From contig JBBTCH010000002.1 of assembly GCA_038043245.1 (NCBI GenBank), forward strand, positions 62,001-126,000: a stretch of 64,000 nucleotides of DNA, in the 5' to 3' direction. Within the stretch, counting starts at the first letter, position 1, and each line of letters opens with the position of its first letter. Position numbers and translations under genes: made by a program. Below are positions 17,659 to 25,623 of this stretch, piece after piece. The DNA comes from JACPFV01 sp038043245. Its GTDB lineage: Bacteria; Pseudomonadota; Gammaproteobacteria; Nevskiales; Nevskiaceae. A model generated the notes under the pieces. That model did not search any database. It saw nothing but the letters and a program-made list of their open reading frames with translations, and had not been told where the DNA came from.

Positions 17659-18729
17659 ATGAAGTTGCTGATCCTGCAACAACGGCCCTCACGCGCCGGC
17701 GCGCAGACCTCGCTGGCACGCTTGCTGGAGTCCCTGCGGCCACTCGCCGTCGAAAGCTTGGTTTTGTGCAGCGAGTCCGGATGGCTGTCGGACTGGTGCG
17801 CCGGGCAAAAGCTCGCTTGCGAAATCCTGCCGGCGCCCAAGGCGCGCAGCCTGCGCGGGCGCCTGTTTGCAAACGACCGGTACGTCAAACATGTCGTGAA
17901 CATTCTGAGACATCTCGATTTTTCTCCAGACCTGTTGGTGGCTAACGACACTGAGGAAAGCACTCACACGGCAGCACTGGCGCAGCGCTTGAAAAAAAAT
18001 TGGGTGGCGATCCTGCGCAACTCGGGCTTAAGCCGAGACGAATTTTTCAAGTATCGGGCCGATGGCGCCAATCTGGTTTTTGCGGTCGGCGCTGAATTGG
18101 AACACAGCGCCCAAAGCTGGGGCGGCGCTGCAAAGGTACGGTCGTATGGCGAAAGCCTGCTCGCTTCGGAGTTTTTTGCCCCTAAACCCAAGCCAACCGC
18201 CTTCCCGTCCCGCATCCTGGTGGCTGGATCAGAACAGCCAAGCAAAGGCTGGGCGGATTTCTTCGTTGCGCTGACGCAAGTCGAGCAAGCGCACACCAGC
18301 TTCCCTGTCCTGCAACTGGCATTGACCGGCACTGAGTCCGAGGGCCTGCTCAAGAACTATCGAGGCCGCGCGCAATTCAGATTCCTAGGGCGGGTGAACC
18401 ATTTCGCCGCCTGCGCGCGCGAATACGATCTGGCGATCCACCCCTCGCGCAACGAATCCTTCGGCCTGGCGCCATTTGAAATTCTGGCGGCCGGCGTGCC
18501 GGTGTTGTGCAGCAGCACTGGCGAGATGAGTGCGCGGATCTTGCCGCCCGAACTGCTGTTCCCGCCGAACGACGTAGAAGCCTTGGCACAACGCCTGCAA
18601 AACCTGTATCGCAACTGGTCACAACTTGATTTTCACCTGCCCGACATTCAGCAGCGTTTGCGCGAACGGTATTCGGCGCGGATTTTCGCGCAGCAATTTC
18701 TCGCCACGCTGCGGTCAGTGGTCTCTTGA
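17659..18729 (+). CDS. GT4-type glycosyltransferase
   Basis: A 356-residue GT-B enzyme starting MKLLILQQRPSRAGAQTSLA. The C-terminal half shows a glycine-rich switch (FRFLGRVNHFAACAREYDLA) and a complete EX7E motif in NESFGLAPFEILAAGVPVL, which binds the nucleotide-sugar donor. The ATG at 17659 is preferred over a TTG two codons earlier. Divergent from the MBOAT operon across 66 bases; its 3' end overlaps the oppositely oriented next glycosyltransferase by 15 bases. Confidence 0.82.
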   Translation: MKLLILQQRPSRAGAQTSLARLLESLRPLAVESLVLCSESGWLSDWCAGQKLACEILPAPKARSLRGRLFANDRYVKHVVNILRHLDFSPDLLVANDTEESTHTAALAQRLKKNWVAILRNSGLSRDEFFKYRADGANLVFAVGAELEHSAQSWGGAAKVRSYGESLLASEFFAPKPKPTAFPSRILVAGSEQPSKGWADFFVALTQVEQAHTSFPVLQLALTGTESEGLLKNYRGRAQFRFLGRVNHFAACAREYDLAIHPSRNESFGLAPFEILAAGVPVLCSSTGEMSARILPPELLFPPNDVEALAQRLQNLYRNWSQLDFHLPDIQQRLRERYSARIFAQQFLATLRSVVS

Positions 18730-19815
18730 TGAGCCCCCGCGCATCACCCGCCGGTAGACCTCGAGCATATCGTCCAGCATGCGCTGCTCGCCGTAACGTT
18801 CGATAACGCTGGCGCGGGCCCTGCCGGCCAGACGTTCCGTCAGCGCACGATCTGCGAGGAGCCGCGAAACCGCTTCCGTGACCGCCTGCAGACTGCCCGG
18901 CTCGATCATCAGGAAATTATCGTTCAGCAACTCGTGCACGCTGCCGACATCTGTGGCCACACAGGCGCGCTCCAGCATCAGGGCCTGGATCAGGGTCTGC
19001 GGCAAGCCTTCCATCAGCGACGGCAGCACGAAAATATCCAGCGCCAAGAGATACGGCGCGGTCTGCGGCAGGTAACCCACGCGCAGGATACGTGCGCCCA
19101 AGCCGCGGTCGCGGATGAACTGGTTGATCTCCTCGGACTGCGGGCCGTCACCAGCGATCAGGAACACCGCTTGCGGATAGCGCGCCGCAAGCTGCTCCGC
19201 CATCTGCAGATAAAGATTGGTGCCTTTGACGCGTCGGAACATCGCCAGCATGCCCACAGCGATGGCGTCGGCAGGAATGCCCAGCCGCGCACGCTCGGCG
19301 GCGCGGTCATAACGGCGCGGATCGTAAACCTCGGGGTTCTGTCCGGTGGGGATCGAAACGATGTGGTCAGGCCGCACGCGGCTGTCCCGGATCATGTGTT
19401 CGCGCAGACTTTCGCCGGTGGTGACGACGAAGTCCGCCCGGCGATTGATCCAGAGCATCTGCAGCGGTGTCGGCTTGAAGTAAAGGTGCCGGGTGCGCAC
19501 GAACCTGGCCCCGGCCAGCTTGGCGGCGAGTCCGCCGTTCCAGCTGTCCTTGCCGCTGTGGGTGTTGACGATGTCGATCCGGTGCTCATGGATCAGACGC
19601 TTAAGCCGAAAGATGGACGGCGGATGAAAAGAACCCCGAAACGGGATTTCGAATACGGTGAAGTTCTCTCTTTCTGCCGCCGCGCCGATCTTTGCGCCGG
19701 CCCTGCAAGCCAAAAAGAACTCGACACCCCGCGCGCGCAAGCCTTTCATCTCGGCGAGGATGCGGATCTCCTGTCCGCCCCAACCGGTGGACCATTCGGT
19801 GTGCAGGACTCTCAT
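18715..19815 (-). CDS. GT4-type glycosyltransferase with altered EX7E
   Basis: A 366-residue GT-B enzyme starting MRVLHTEWSTGWGGQEIRIL. The GGQE loop, HSGKDSWNGGLAAK acceptor region and VGMLAMFRRVKGTNLYLQ hinge are typical of LPS heptosyl/hexosyl GT4 enzymes. In the donor-site motif EGLPQTLIQAL the second glutamate of EX7E is glutamine, which is tolerated in some family members. The start at 19815 is the first giving the canonical N-terminal strand. Confidence 0.82.
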   Translation of the reverse strand: MRVLHTEWSTGWGGQEIRILAEMKGLRARGVEFFLACRAGAKIGAAAERENFTVFEIPFRGSFHPPSIFRLKRLIHEHRIDIVNTHSGKDSWNGGLAAKLAGARFVRTRHLYFKPTPLQMLWINRRADFVVTTGESLREHMIRDSRVRPDHIVSIPTGQNPEVYDPRRYDRAAERARLGIPADAIAVGMLAMFRRVKGTNLYLQMAEQLAARYPQAVFLIAGDGPQSEEINQFIRDRGLGARILRVGYLPQTAPYLLALDIFVLPSLMEGLPQTLIQALMLERACVATDVGSVHELLNDNFLMIEPGSLQAVTEAVSRLLADRALTERLAGRARASVIERYGEQRMLDDMLEVYRRVMRGGSSRDH

Positions 19816-19871
19816 CGGGATATGCGCAAGACTTGAGAGGGACGCCTGTCCTGCGGCGTGGTCACCACGCT

Positions 19872-20285
19872 TCAGCGCCATGGATCAAGCAGTTTTACCC
19901 CTGTATCTGCAAAATCGGCCACATTGCGAGTTACCACCGTCATGCCGTGTATCAACGCGGTTGCTGCGATGAATGCATCCCGCACGGGTTTTGGATTCGG
20001 AACATGCAGCTGCGCGGCCGTTTGGGCGGTTTCCGCGTCAATGGACAGCACACGGCCCGCAAAAGCGGGAAGCACCTGATCCGTCAGCCAGCTCCGCAGT
20101 GGCTTGCCTTGAGCGCGGTCTCGGCGCTCCATCAGCAACACGCCCAGCTCCAGTTCGTGCAGGGTGATGACCGAGATGTATTGGCTGTAGGCGGGCACGC
20201 GTCTTGCCCAAGCCATCACCTGTGCATGCGCTTTTGCCGCCTTGCGCAGCTCCGAGACGACGTTGGTGTCGAGCAGGAAGCTCAC
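19872..20285 (-). CDS. vapC: VapC-type PIN-domain ribonuclease toxin
   Basis: A 137-residue PIN domain protein. The acidic metal-binding residues are where expected: D6 in MSFLLDTNVVSELRK, E in ITLHELELGVLLMERRD, D in PVRDAFIAATALIHG and D in TRNVADFADTG. It would cleave a tRNA or other structured RNA. Its ATG overlaps the antitoxin stop by 4 bases. It stands between two glycosyltransferase genes. Confidence 0.9.
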   Translation of the reverse strand: MSFLLDTNVVSELRKAAKAHAQVMAWARRVPAYSQYISVITLHELELGVLLMERRDRAQGKPLRSWLTDQVLPAFAGRVLSIDAETAQTAAQLHVPNPKPVRDAFIAATALIHGMTVVTRNVADFADTGVKLLDPWR

Positions 20286-20536
20286 GAAAAACGGGCGGCC
20301 AAGGGCACATCGCCCAATTTTGGCGGATCAAATTCAATGTCGGCGCCCTTGCGCATCGCCAACAGGTCGGCCATGGACCGCTGCTTGCCCGCCATCCGCT
20401 CGAAATCCTTGAATGTCAGTAATACGTGTGAGTTACGGCCACGATCGGTAATGACGACCGGACCCCTGCGCGCCACTTTCTTGGCGCGGCCAGTGTCCTG
20501 ATTGAAGTCCCTGCTGGACATAGTGGTAATGGTCAT
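20282..20536 (-). CDS. Phd/YefM-type antitoxin of the VapC module
   Basis: An 84-residue protein with the Phd/YefM N-terminal fold (MTITTMSSRDFNQDTGRAKK, then GPVVITDRGRNSHVLLTFKD) and a C-terminal toxin-binding tail (EFDPPKLGDVPLAARFS). Phd-type antitoxins with VapC-type toxins are a known hybrid arrangement. A GAGGA ribosome site precedes the ATG at 20536, and an imperfect palindrome at 20558–20573 is a candidate operator. Confidence 0.88.
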   Translation of the reverse strand: MTITTMSSRDFNQDTGRAKKVARRGPVVITDRGRNSHVLLTFKDFERMAGKQRSMADLLAMRKGADIEFDPPKLGDVPLAARFS

Positions 20537-20557
20537 CGGAATGCTCCTCGCTTGAAC

Positions 20558-20573
20558 GTAGCAACATTACTAC
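20558..20573 (-). promoter_or_regulatory. Candidate operator of the phd–vapC module
   Basis: On the minus strand GTAGTAATGTTGCTAC is an imperfect palindrome, with 6 of 8 positions pairing, in an AT-rich pocket 22 bases before the antitoxin start. Phd antitoxins usually bind such sites to repress their own operon. Inferred from position and symmetry only. Confidence 0.35.
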
Positions 20574-20595
20574 ATTCAGATGGTGGTTTCAATCG

Positions 20596-21720
20596 TCAGG
20601 TGCCGGCCTTTTCGCTTTGCACTACCTTCAGCAGGGCTTCGACGGCTTCGAGCTTGGCCCGTAGCGGATGCCTTAGCGCCGTTGCACGCGCCAGCGGCCG
20701 CGCGACAGCGATGCGCTGCGGATCGCTCCACTCGCTCATCGCCTGTGCCAAGCCTTCGCTGCCGTGTTCGAGTGCAACCACCGCGCCATCACGCCCAGGT
20801 GTCAGCACCTCGGCGCCACCATTGCGGTCTGAGGTAATCACCGGCAGGCCGCTGGCCAGGGCTTCAAGCGTAGCGTTGGCAAAAGGGTCGTAGCGCGTCG
20901 GCAACACGAAGACATCGGCGGCGGCATAACAAACGGGCGTATCGGCACGTTCGCCGAGGAAGCACACCCGCGCATCAATGTTCAGACGACGGGCCTGTTC
21001 GCGGTAGCGAGGCAGATCATGGTCGGCGCCGACCAGCAGCAGACGCGTCACAGGCGGCAGTCGCGCAAACGCCTCCAGCGTTTCGGCCAGACCCTTGCGA
21101 TGAAATCCACTGCCCAGGAACAGAAAAACCACCGCATCGGCCGCAATGCCCAGAGACTGCCGCAGCGCACACGCGGCCAGCGTATGCGCATCGCGGTCGT
21201 AGCGCTGCGCGTCCACGCCGTTGTGAATCACCGCGATGCGGCTCGCTGGAAAATCGAAGTGGCGCTGGACCTCGCGGCCGACCATCTCGGAATTGACGAT
21301 CACGCGCCGCAGACGCGGATGGCGGAACGCCTGCTCTTCGATCTCCAGCGAAACACGGTCGAGCCGGCGCAGAGGCTGACCGGGCTGCTGCGTCCGCTCA
21401 AGGAAGACCCGGTGCAGGCCGCCGCCGAGACGCAGCACATCCTGTACCTGGGTCTTGCCCAGGCCGAGCACGACGTCATAGGTCGACGGTTGCAGATGCT
21501 TTTGCAGCGCGCGGTCGAAGACGCGGACGCGACCACCGCTGCTGAAAGCGATGCCGCCGAGGCGGCGCAACTCACAGCCCGCGGGGGCCGGACCTTCCCG
21601 CTCGCGGCACAGCACGGTGACCTCGTGTCCCTGCGTCGCCAGGTGAGACGCACTGGCGGCGAGGAATCTTTCGATGCCGCCGACCGGCGCGACGCGCAGG
21701 TGAGTCAGCGCAACGCGCAT
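20596..21720 (-). CDS. GT4 glycosyltransferase, WaaG-like
   Basis: A 374-residue GT-B enzyme. It resembles the LPS core glucosyltransferase WaaG: MRVALTHLRVAPVGGIERFL at the start, RRVIVNSEMVGREVQRHF, an FLFLGSGFHRKGL hinge and YDPFANATLEALASGLPV as donor site. It likely adds a hexose to lipid A core or a related glycan. Divergent from the methyltransferase at 21842. Confidence 0.85.
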   Translation of the reverse strand: MRVALTHLRVAPVGGIERFLAASASHLATQGHEVTVLCREREGPAPAGCELRRLGGIAFSSGGRVRVFDRALQKHLQPSTYDVVLGLGKTQVQDVLRLGGGLHRVFLERTQQPGQPLRRLDRVSLEIEEQAFRHPRLRRVIVNSEMVGREVQRHFDFPASRIAVIHNGVDAQRYDRDAHTLAACALRQSLGIAADAVVFLFLGSGFHRKGLAETLEAFARLPPVTRLLLVGADHDLPRYREQARRLNIDARVCFLGERADTPVCYAAADVFVLPTRYDPFANATLEALASGLPVITSDRNGGAEVLTPGRDGAVVALEHGSEGLAQAMSEWSDPQRIAVARPLARATALRHPLRAKLEAVEALLKVVQSEKAGT

Positions 21721-21841
21721 CAGGACCGGATCACTCGGTTGCCCTCACGCGGCGCATCACCGACCATACACGGACTCATTGGAAAATCTTCGGCATGACC
21801 TGCATCGTATTTCATCTCGCCCTGCGCAGTGGAGCCCGCTG

Positions 21842-22522
21842 ATGTCGCTGGAATGGCGCGAGCTCGCGGCAGCTCCCGAAACCCACCCGCGCGTGCTGGA
21901 GCTGTTGCACAAACACCTGCAGCCATTCCAGGGCGCCAAAGTGCTGGACATGCCTTGTGGCTCCGGATTGTTTTCAAAATGGATGCAGGAGCAAGGCCTC
22001 AAGGTCACACCCATGGATATCGAGGACGTGCGGCCTTTCCACCACGATCCGGCGCAGCGCGTGCTGGGCGATGCCAATCGCGGGCTGCCGTTCCCTGACG
22101 GACAGTTCGACGCCGTGGTCACGGTCGAAGGCATCGAGCATCTCGAGAATCCCTCGTTCTTCCTGCGCGAATGCGCACGTGTGGTGCGCCCCGGCGGTCA
22201 TGTCGTCCTGACCACACCGAACGTGGATGCGATCAAGTCGCGACGCCATGTTTACCTGAAGGGCTATTTCCGCTATTTCGAGCCGAAGGGAGCCGGCCTC
22301 AAGGATGCCCATCACCTGCATCCGATCGACATGATCTTCATGCGAGGCGCGATCCAGCGCGCTGGGCTGGCGATCGTCGAGATCACAGTCAATCAGTTCA
22401 GCGGCAAAACCTGGTTCACTGAACTGACGCGGCGCTACTTCACCCACAAACTGCCGGCTGAAATGAAAGGCGAGGTGCCGTACTACGGCGACGTCGTCAT
22501 CTACGTGCTGACGAAACCATGA
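21842..22522 (+). CDS. SAM-dependent methyltransferase
   Basis: A 226-residue class I methyltransferase (MSLEWRELAAAPETHPRVLE). Motif I is VLDMPCGSGLFSKWM, motif post-I VTPMDIED, and a FDAVVTVEGIEHLENPSFFL segment characterises the UbiG/Methyltransf_11 group. The ATG at 21842 is chosen for GGAG 10 bases upstream. Its stop overlaps, in an ATGA, the start of a relic copy of the next methyltransferase, so a coupled operon once continued here. Confidence 0.8.
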   Translation: MSLEWRELAAAPETHPRVLELLHKHLQPFQGAKVLDMPCGSGLFSKWMQEQGLKVTPMDIEDVRPFHHDPAQRVLGDANRGLPFPDGQFDAVVTVEGIEHLENPSFFLRECARVVRPGGHVVLTTPNVDAIKSRRHVYLKGYFRYFEPKGAGLKDAHHLHPIDMIFMRGAIQRAGLAIVEITVNQFSGKTWFTELTRRYFTHKLPAEMKGEVPYYGDVVIYVLTKP

Positions 22523-22584
22523 CTCCATCTATTGCCGAAGCACCAATCGCCGCCCACCGCCTGCCAGCGAGCGGATGGCGGTAA
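22519..22584 (+). pseudogene. Relic 5' end of the methyltransferase now at 23234
   Basis: A 21-codon open frame reads MTPSIAEAPIAAHRLPASGW. It matches MTHTPPSVTEAPVASHRQ at the start of the intact methyltransferase gene 715 bases downstream, with about 34 of 41 bases identical over the aligned core. Its ATG is coupled to the stop of the gene upstream, as expected for the original operon. The HigBA module lies between relic and intact copy. Confidence 0.6.
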
Positions 22585-22604
22585 TATAAAAGAACTTATA
22601 TAAT
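22584..22604 (+). promoter_or_regulatory. higBA promoter with palindromic operator
   Basis: An AT-rich island contains ATATAA and TTATAT as perfect 6-base arms with a 6-base spacer (22584–22601), overlapping a perfect TATAAT at 22599–22604. The higB ATG at 22615 is only 10 bases after this −10 box. A HigA-type repressor binding here would block the promoter. No clear −35 box is seen. Confidence 0.5.
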
Positions 22605-22614
22605 TGGGATGTAG

Positions 22615-22935
22615 ATGAAGCCGCTCAGCTTCGTGGGCAGCAGCACTCGGGACTTGTCGGCGTTCCCGGCTGAGGCTCGGCGTGCCGCCGGATTCGAGCT
22701 CTGGCAAGTCCAACTGGGACTGATGCCCTCGGATTTCAAACCGATGCGGGCGGTAGGCCCGGGCACGTATGAGATCCGCATCCACGTGCTAGGCGAGTGG
22801 CGAGTCATCTATGTGGCCAAGTTCGCGGACGCCGTCTACGTGCTGCACGCCTTCCAGAAGAAGTCGCAGCAGACACGCAAGGAAGACATCGAGCTTGCCC
22901 GCAGGCGCTACACGCAGATAGGAGGTTCGTCATGA
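22615..22935 (+). CDS. higB: HigB-like toxin (Gp49/DUF891 family)
   Basis: A 106-residue RelE-superfamily toxin of the phage-derived Gp49-like type: LPSDF-like MPSDFKPMRAVGPGTYEIRI, then WRVIYVAKFADAVYVLHAFQ and KKSQQTRKEDIELARRRY, the family's C-terminal signature. It would cleave ribosome-bound mRNA. Toxin precedes antitoxin, as usual for HigBA, and the genes overlap by 4 bases. Confidence 0.85.
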   Translation: MKPLSFVGSSTRDLSAFPAEARRAAGFELWQVQLGLMPSDFKPMRAVGPGTYEIRIHVLGEWRVIYVAKFADAVYVLHAFQKKSQQTRKEDIELARRRYTQIGGSS

Positions 22936-23216
22936 AGGAAAAGATCACCCGGAGCAGCGGTAATGTCTTTCTGGACCTCGGCTTTCCGCCTGAGGAAGCC
23001 GCAGTGCTCGCCATGCGTGCCGACCTCATGGCACGGATGCGCAAGACCATCGCCGAAAAAAACTGGACCCAGGAGAAAGCAGCGAAGGAACTCGGCATTG
23101 CTCAATCGCGCGTCTCTGATCTTGTGCGCGGCAAGTGGGACAAGTTCAGCCTGGATATGTTGCTGATGCTCGCGGCACGGACCGGGCTGCACCCGAAACT
23201 CAAGCTCGCCGCCTGA
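22932..23216 (+). CDS. higA: HigA-like XRE antitoxin
   Basis: A 94-residue protein with a helix-turn-helix of the XRE/Cro type (KNWTQEKAAKELGIAQSRVS, then DLVRGKWDKFSLDMLLMLA). The N-terminal part (SSGNVFLDLGFPPEEAAVL) is typical of antitoxins paired with Gp49-like toxins. AGGAGG lies just upstream of the ATG at 22932, inside the toxin gene. Confidence 0.9.
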   Translation: MKEKITRSSGNVFLDLGFPPEEAAVLAMRADLMARMRKTIAEKNWTQEKAAKELGIAQSRVSDLVRGKWDKFSLDMLLMLAARTGLHPKLKLAA

Positions 23217-23233
23217 GCCTCAATAGATCCCGC

Positions 23234-24037
23234 ATGACACACACACCGCCATCCGTCACCGAAGCACCAGTCGCCTCCCACCGCCAGACCAACGCGCGCA
23301 TCCTGCCGCTGCTGGCGCCGTTTATTGAAGCAGGCCGGCGCATCCTTGACCTCGGCTCTGGCGCCGGATACATGACGCAGAAAGTCGCTGCGCTTCTACG
23401 CGACAAACAGATCGATCCGGGTCGCCACCTGCTGGCGATGGACCTGTTTGGTGAAAGCTATCGCTGCGAGGGCGTGCCTTTCCAGCAGGCGGATCTGAAC
23501 GAGCGCCTGCCGCTGGAAGCAGATACGTTTGACGCCATTTATTCGATCGAGGTGATCGAGCATCTGCGGCGGCCCTACGACTTCTTGGCGGAATGCCATC
23601 GCGTGCTGAAACCCGGCGGACTACTGGTGTTCTCGACACCCAACACCTTGCACGCGCTGTCCAGGCTCAAGCAGCTGTTCTCCGGGTTCAGCGACTTGTA
23701 TGTACCACCGTCGATCAAACCGGAGAACGGCGGACGGCTGTGCGGTCACATCATGCCGCTGCCCTACGCGTATCACGTTTACGGCCTGCGCCGCGCCGGC
23801 TTCACGCACATTGAATTCGTACCAGACCGGATCAAACGCGGGGCAATGGCATTCGCGATTCTGCTGTTCCCCTTCTTCAAATTGACGAGCCTGCTGCACC
23901 AGCGGCGCGTTCGCCGCTACGGCGCGGATGTCTATGCTGAGAATGCAGCGGCACTGGAAACCACCAATTCATTTGCCATGCTGAGTTCGCGCAGTTGCAT
24001 CATCACGGCGCGCAAGGAGAAGCCCCATGTCGCGTAG
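23234..24037 (+). CDS. SAM-dependent methyltransferase
   Basis: A 267-residue class I methyltransferase. Motif I ILDLGSGAGYMTQKVAALL, post-I LLAMDLFG, and FDAIYSIEVIEHLRRPYDFL followed by LKPGGLLVFSTPN. A hydrophobic C-terminal stretch (MAFAILLFPFFKLTSLL) may tether it to the membrane. It begins MTHTPPSVTEAPVASHRQ, duplicated as a relic upstream of higBA. Overlaps the next gene by 11 bases. Confidence 0.8.
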   Translation: MTHTPPSVTEAPVASHRQTNARILPLLAPFIEAGRRILDLGSGAGYMTQKVAALLRDKQIDPGRHLLAMDLFGESYRCEGVPFQQADLNERLPLEADTFDAIYSIEVIEHLRRPYDFLAECHRVLKPGGLLVFSTPNTLHALSRLKQLFSGFSDLYVPPSIKPENGGRLCGHIMPLPYAYHVYGLRRAGFTHIEFVPDRIKRGAMAFAILLFPFFKLTSLLHQRRVRRYGADVYAENAAALETTNSFAMLSSRSCIITARKEKPHVA

Positions 24038-24752
24038 CCGCTGGAAGTTGCGCCTGTACCGTTTTTTACGGGTCAAATTCGTCGCTGAATGCGTCTGGTT
24101 CGTGCGCTACTTCTGGTTCGTTCGTGTCCGCCGACAGCTGCGGTCATTTGACGAAAAATCGGGCGTAATCCTTCACGACTACAGCCAGAACAGTCTACTG
24201 ACGAATCGCCCGAGCGAGCGCATCCTCAAGTTGATCATGCCGCTGACGCTGATCGAAACCTTGACCCCAGACTCGAAAGTTCTCTCGATTGGCTGTCGCT
24301 ACGAATGGGACATGCTGCTGCTCTGCGCCTACGGTTTTCGCGCCGAGAACGTCCGCGGCCTCGACATGTTGTCGTATTCGCCGTGGATTGATCTCGGCAA
24401 CATGCACGCCATGCCATACGGCGACAGCAGCTGGGACGCGCTGGTATTAGGCTGGGTGCTTTCCTATAGCGACGATCCCCAGCGTGCCGCGCGCGAGTTT
24501 GTGCGAGTCACGCGAGCTGGCGGAATCATTGCCGTGGGCGTCACCTACTATCCCCCAGAGCGGCTCCGAGCCCTTGCCCAGCCGGGAGGCGATCACGCAG
24601 CGGAATATGTGTCCGGAGAACGTCGCGTGCAAACCGTTGCCGCGCTGCTTGAGTTGTTCGGATCAGCGGTCGGACGCGTTTACGTCCAGCACGACGCGCC
24701 AGACCCAGGGAAGCAGGGTCACTGCCTCTTGGTTTTTTCCGTCAGGAAATAG
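24027..24752 (+). CDS. Methyltransferase-like protein
   Basis: A 241-residue protein with an aromatic, basic N-terminus (VAECVWFVRYFWFVRVRRQL) that may associate with the membrane, then a Rossmann-like core: VLSIGCRYEWDMLLLCAYGF in the place of motif I, VRGLDMLSYSP, and WDALVLGWVLSYSDDPQRAA. The glycine-rich loop is degenerate (SIGCRYEWD), so SAM binding is likely but not certain. Co-transcribed with the methyltransferase before it. Confidence 0.65.
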   Translation: MSRSRWKLRLYRFLRVKFVAECVWFVRYFWFVRVRRQLRSFDEKSGVILHDYSQNSLLTNRPSERILKLIMPLTLIETLTPDSKVLSIGCRYEWDMLLLCAYGFRAENVRGLDMLSYSPWIDLGNMHAMPYGDSSWDALVLGWVLSYSDDPQRAAREFVRVTRAGGIIAVGVTYYPPERLRALAQPGGDHAAEYVSGERRVQTVAALLELFGSAVGRVYVQHDAPDPGKQGHCLLVFSVRK

Positions 24753-24763
24753 CGCGCGCCGCT

Positions 24764-25615
24764 TCAGTTTGCAATCAGTTGGTAATGCGGGTTGAAGGCC
24801 AACACTCGCTTCTGTTCGGCAGTCAGCACCTCGAAATCCGAACGCCGCACTTTCGGCTTCCACTGCCAGCAATGGCGCCAGGATACGTAACTGTAGATCA
24901 CGGTATCCCGTTCGGGGGCCGGCACGCGGGTACCCGAATGCAGGCCATTTGAGTCGAAGATCGCGACCGTCCCGGCAACGCCGGTTACATCGACGATGTC
25001 GTTGCCGAGTCGCTCTCCTCGTCGGATGTCGGCCTCAAAACGCGAACCGTGTCCCTGTCCGCGTGCCTTGCTGTAGTAGCGTTGCTGCGAGCCGGTAAGG
25101 TACTGCATGCGCTGGCCGTCGGCGGGAACATCCGTCAACAGCACCATCAAATGCAGCTGGCGACCGCGTGCATCGTGATGCCATTGGTAAGAAGTGTCGC
25201 GATGCGCTTCAGTTCTCAATAACCGGGTTGCCGCCAAACGTCCGAAACCGAAGGGTTTCTGGAAGTAACGCGCCATGATCTCAAGGACGCCGTCGTCGAA
25301 GGCGGCCCGCACAAAGCAAGGATCGAAATCCAGCAATTCGGTCACATTGATGGAATCCCGGACTGCAATGCGCACAGCGCGCTCGCGCAGGGCTCGATCA
25401 AAACATTGCTGCATACGCTGAAGCAGATCACCGGAAAAATAGCCCGGCAGCACAACGATGCCCTGATTGTTCAGAACTCTGGCGGCTTCCAAAACGTGGG
25501 GGTCGGAACCCGCGTTGCCAAAAGTCCAGTCAAATCCGGGCTGGGGACGGCGATGCAGGTACTCCTTGAGTTGAAAAAAAGGCGTACGAATTGCCGAAAC
25601 GATTGGACGAAGCAC
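24764..25615 (-). CDS. PhyH-like Fe(II)/2-oxoglutarate dioxygenase
   Basis: A 283-residue protein of the phytanoyl-CoA dioxygenase family. The iron ligands fit H146 and D148 in YQWHHDARG and H226 in FDSNGLHSGTR. Members hydroxylate diverse small molecules, and in glycan loci they may act on sugars or lipids; the substrate is not visible. It lies 8 bases downstream of gpsA and may share its transcript, at the border between glycan region and core genes. Confidence 0.75.
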   Translation of the reverse strand: MLRPIVSAIRTPFFQLKEYLHRRPQPGFDWTFGNAGSDPHVLEAARVLNNQGIVVLPGYFSGDLLQRMQQCFDRALRERAVRIAVRDSINVTELLDFDPCFVRAAFDDGVLEIMARYFQKPFGFGRLAATRLLRTEAHRDTSYQWHHDARGRQLHLMVLLTDVPADGQRMQYLTGSQQRYYSKARGQGHGSRFEADIRRGERLGNDIVDVTGVAGTVAIFDSNGLHSGTRVPAPERDTVIYSYVSWRHCWQWKPKVRRSDFEVLTAEQKRVLAFNPHYQLIAN

Positions 25616-25623
25616 GTAGCCTC

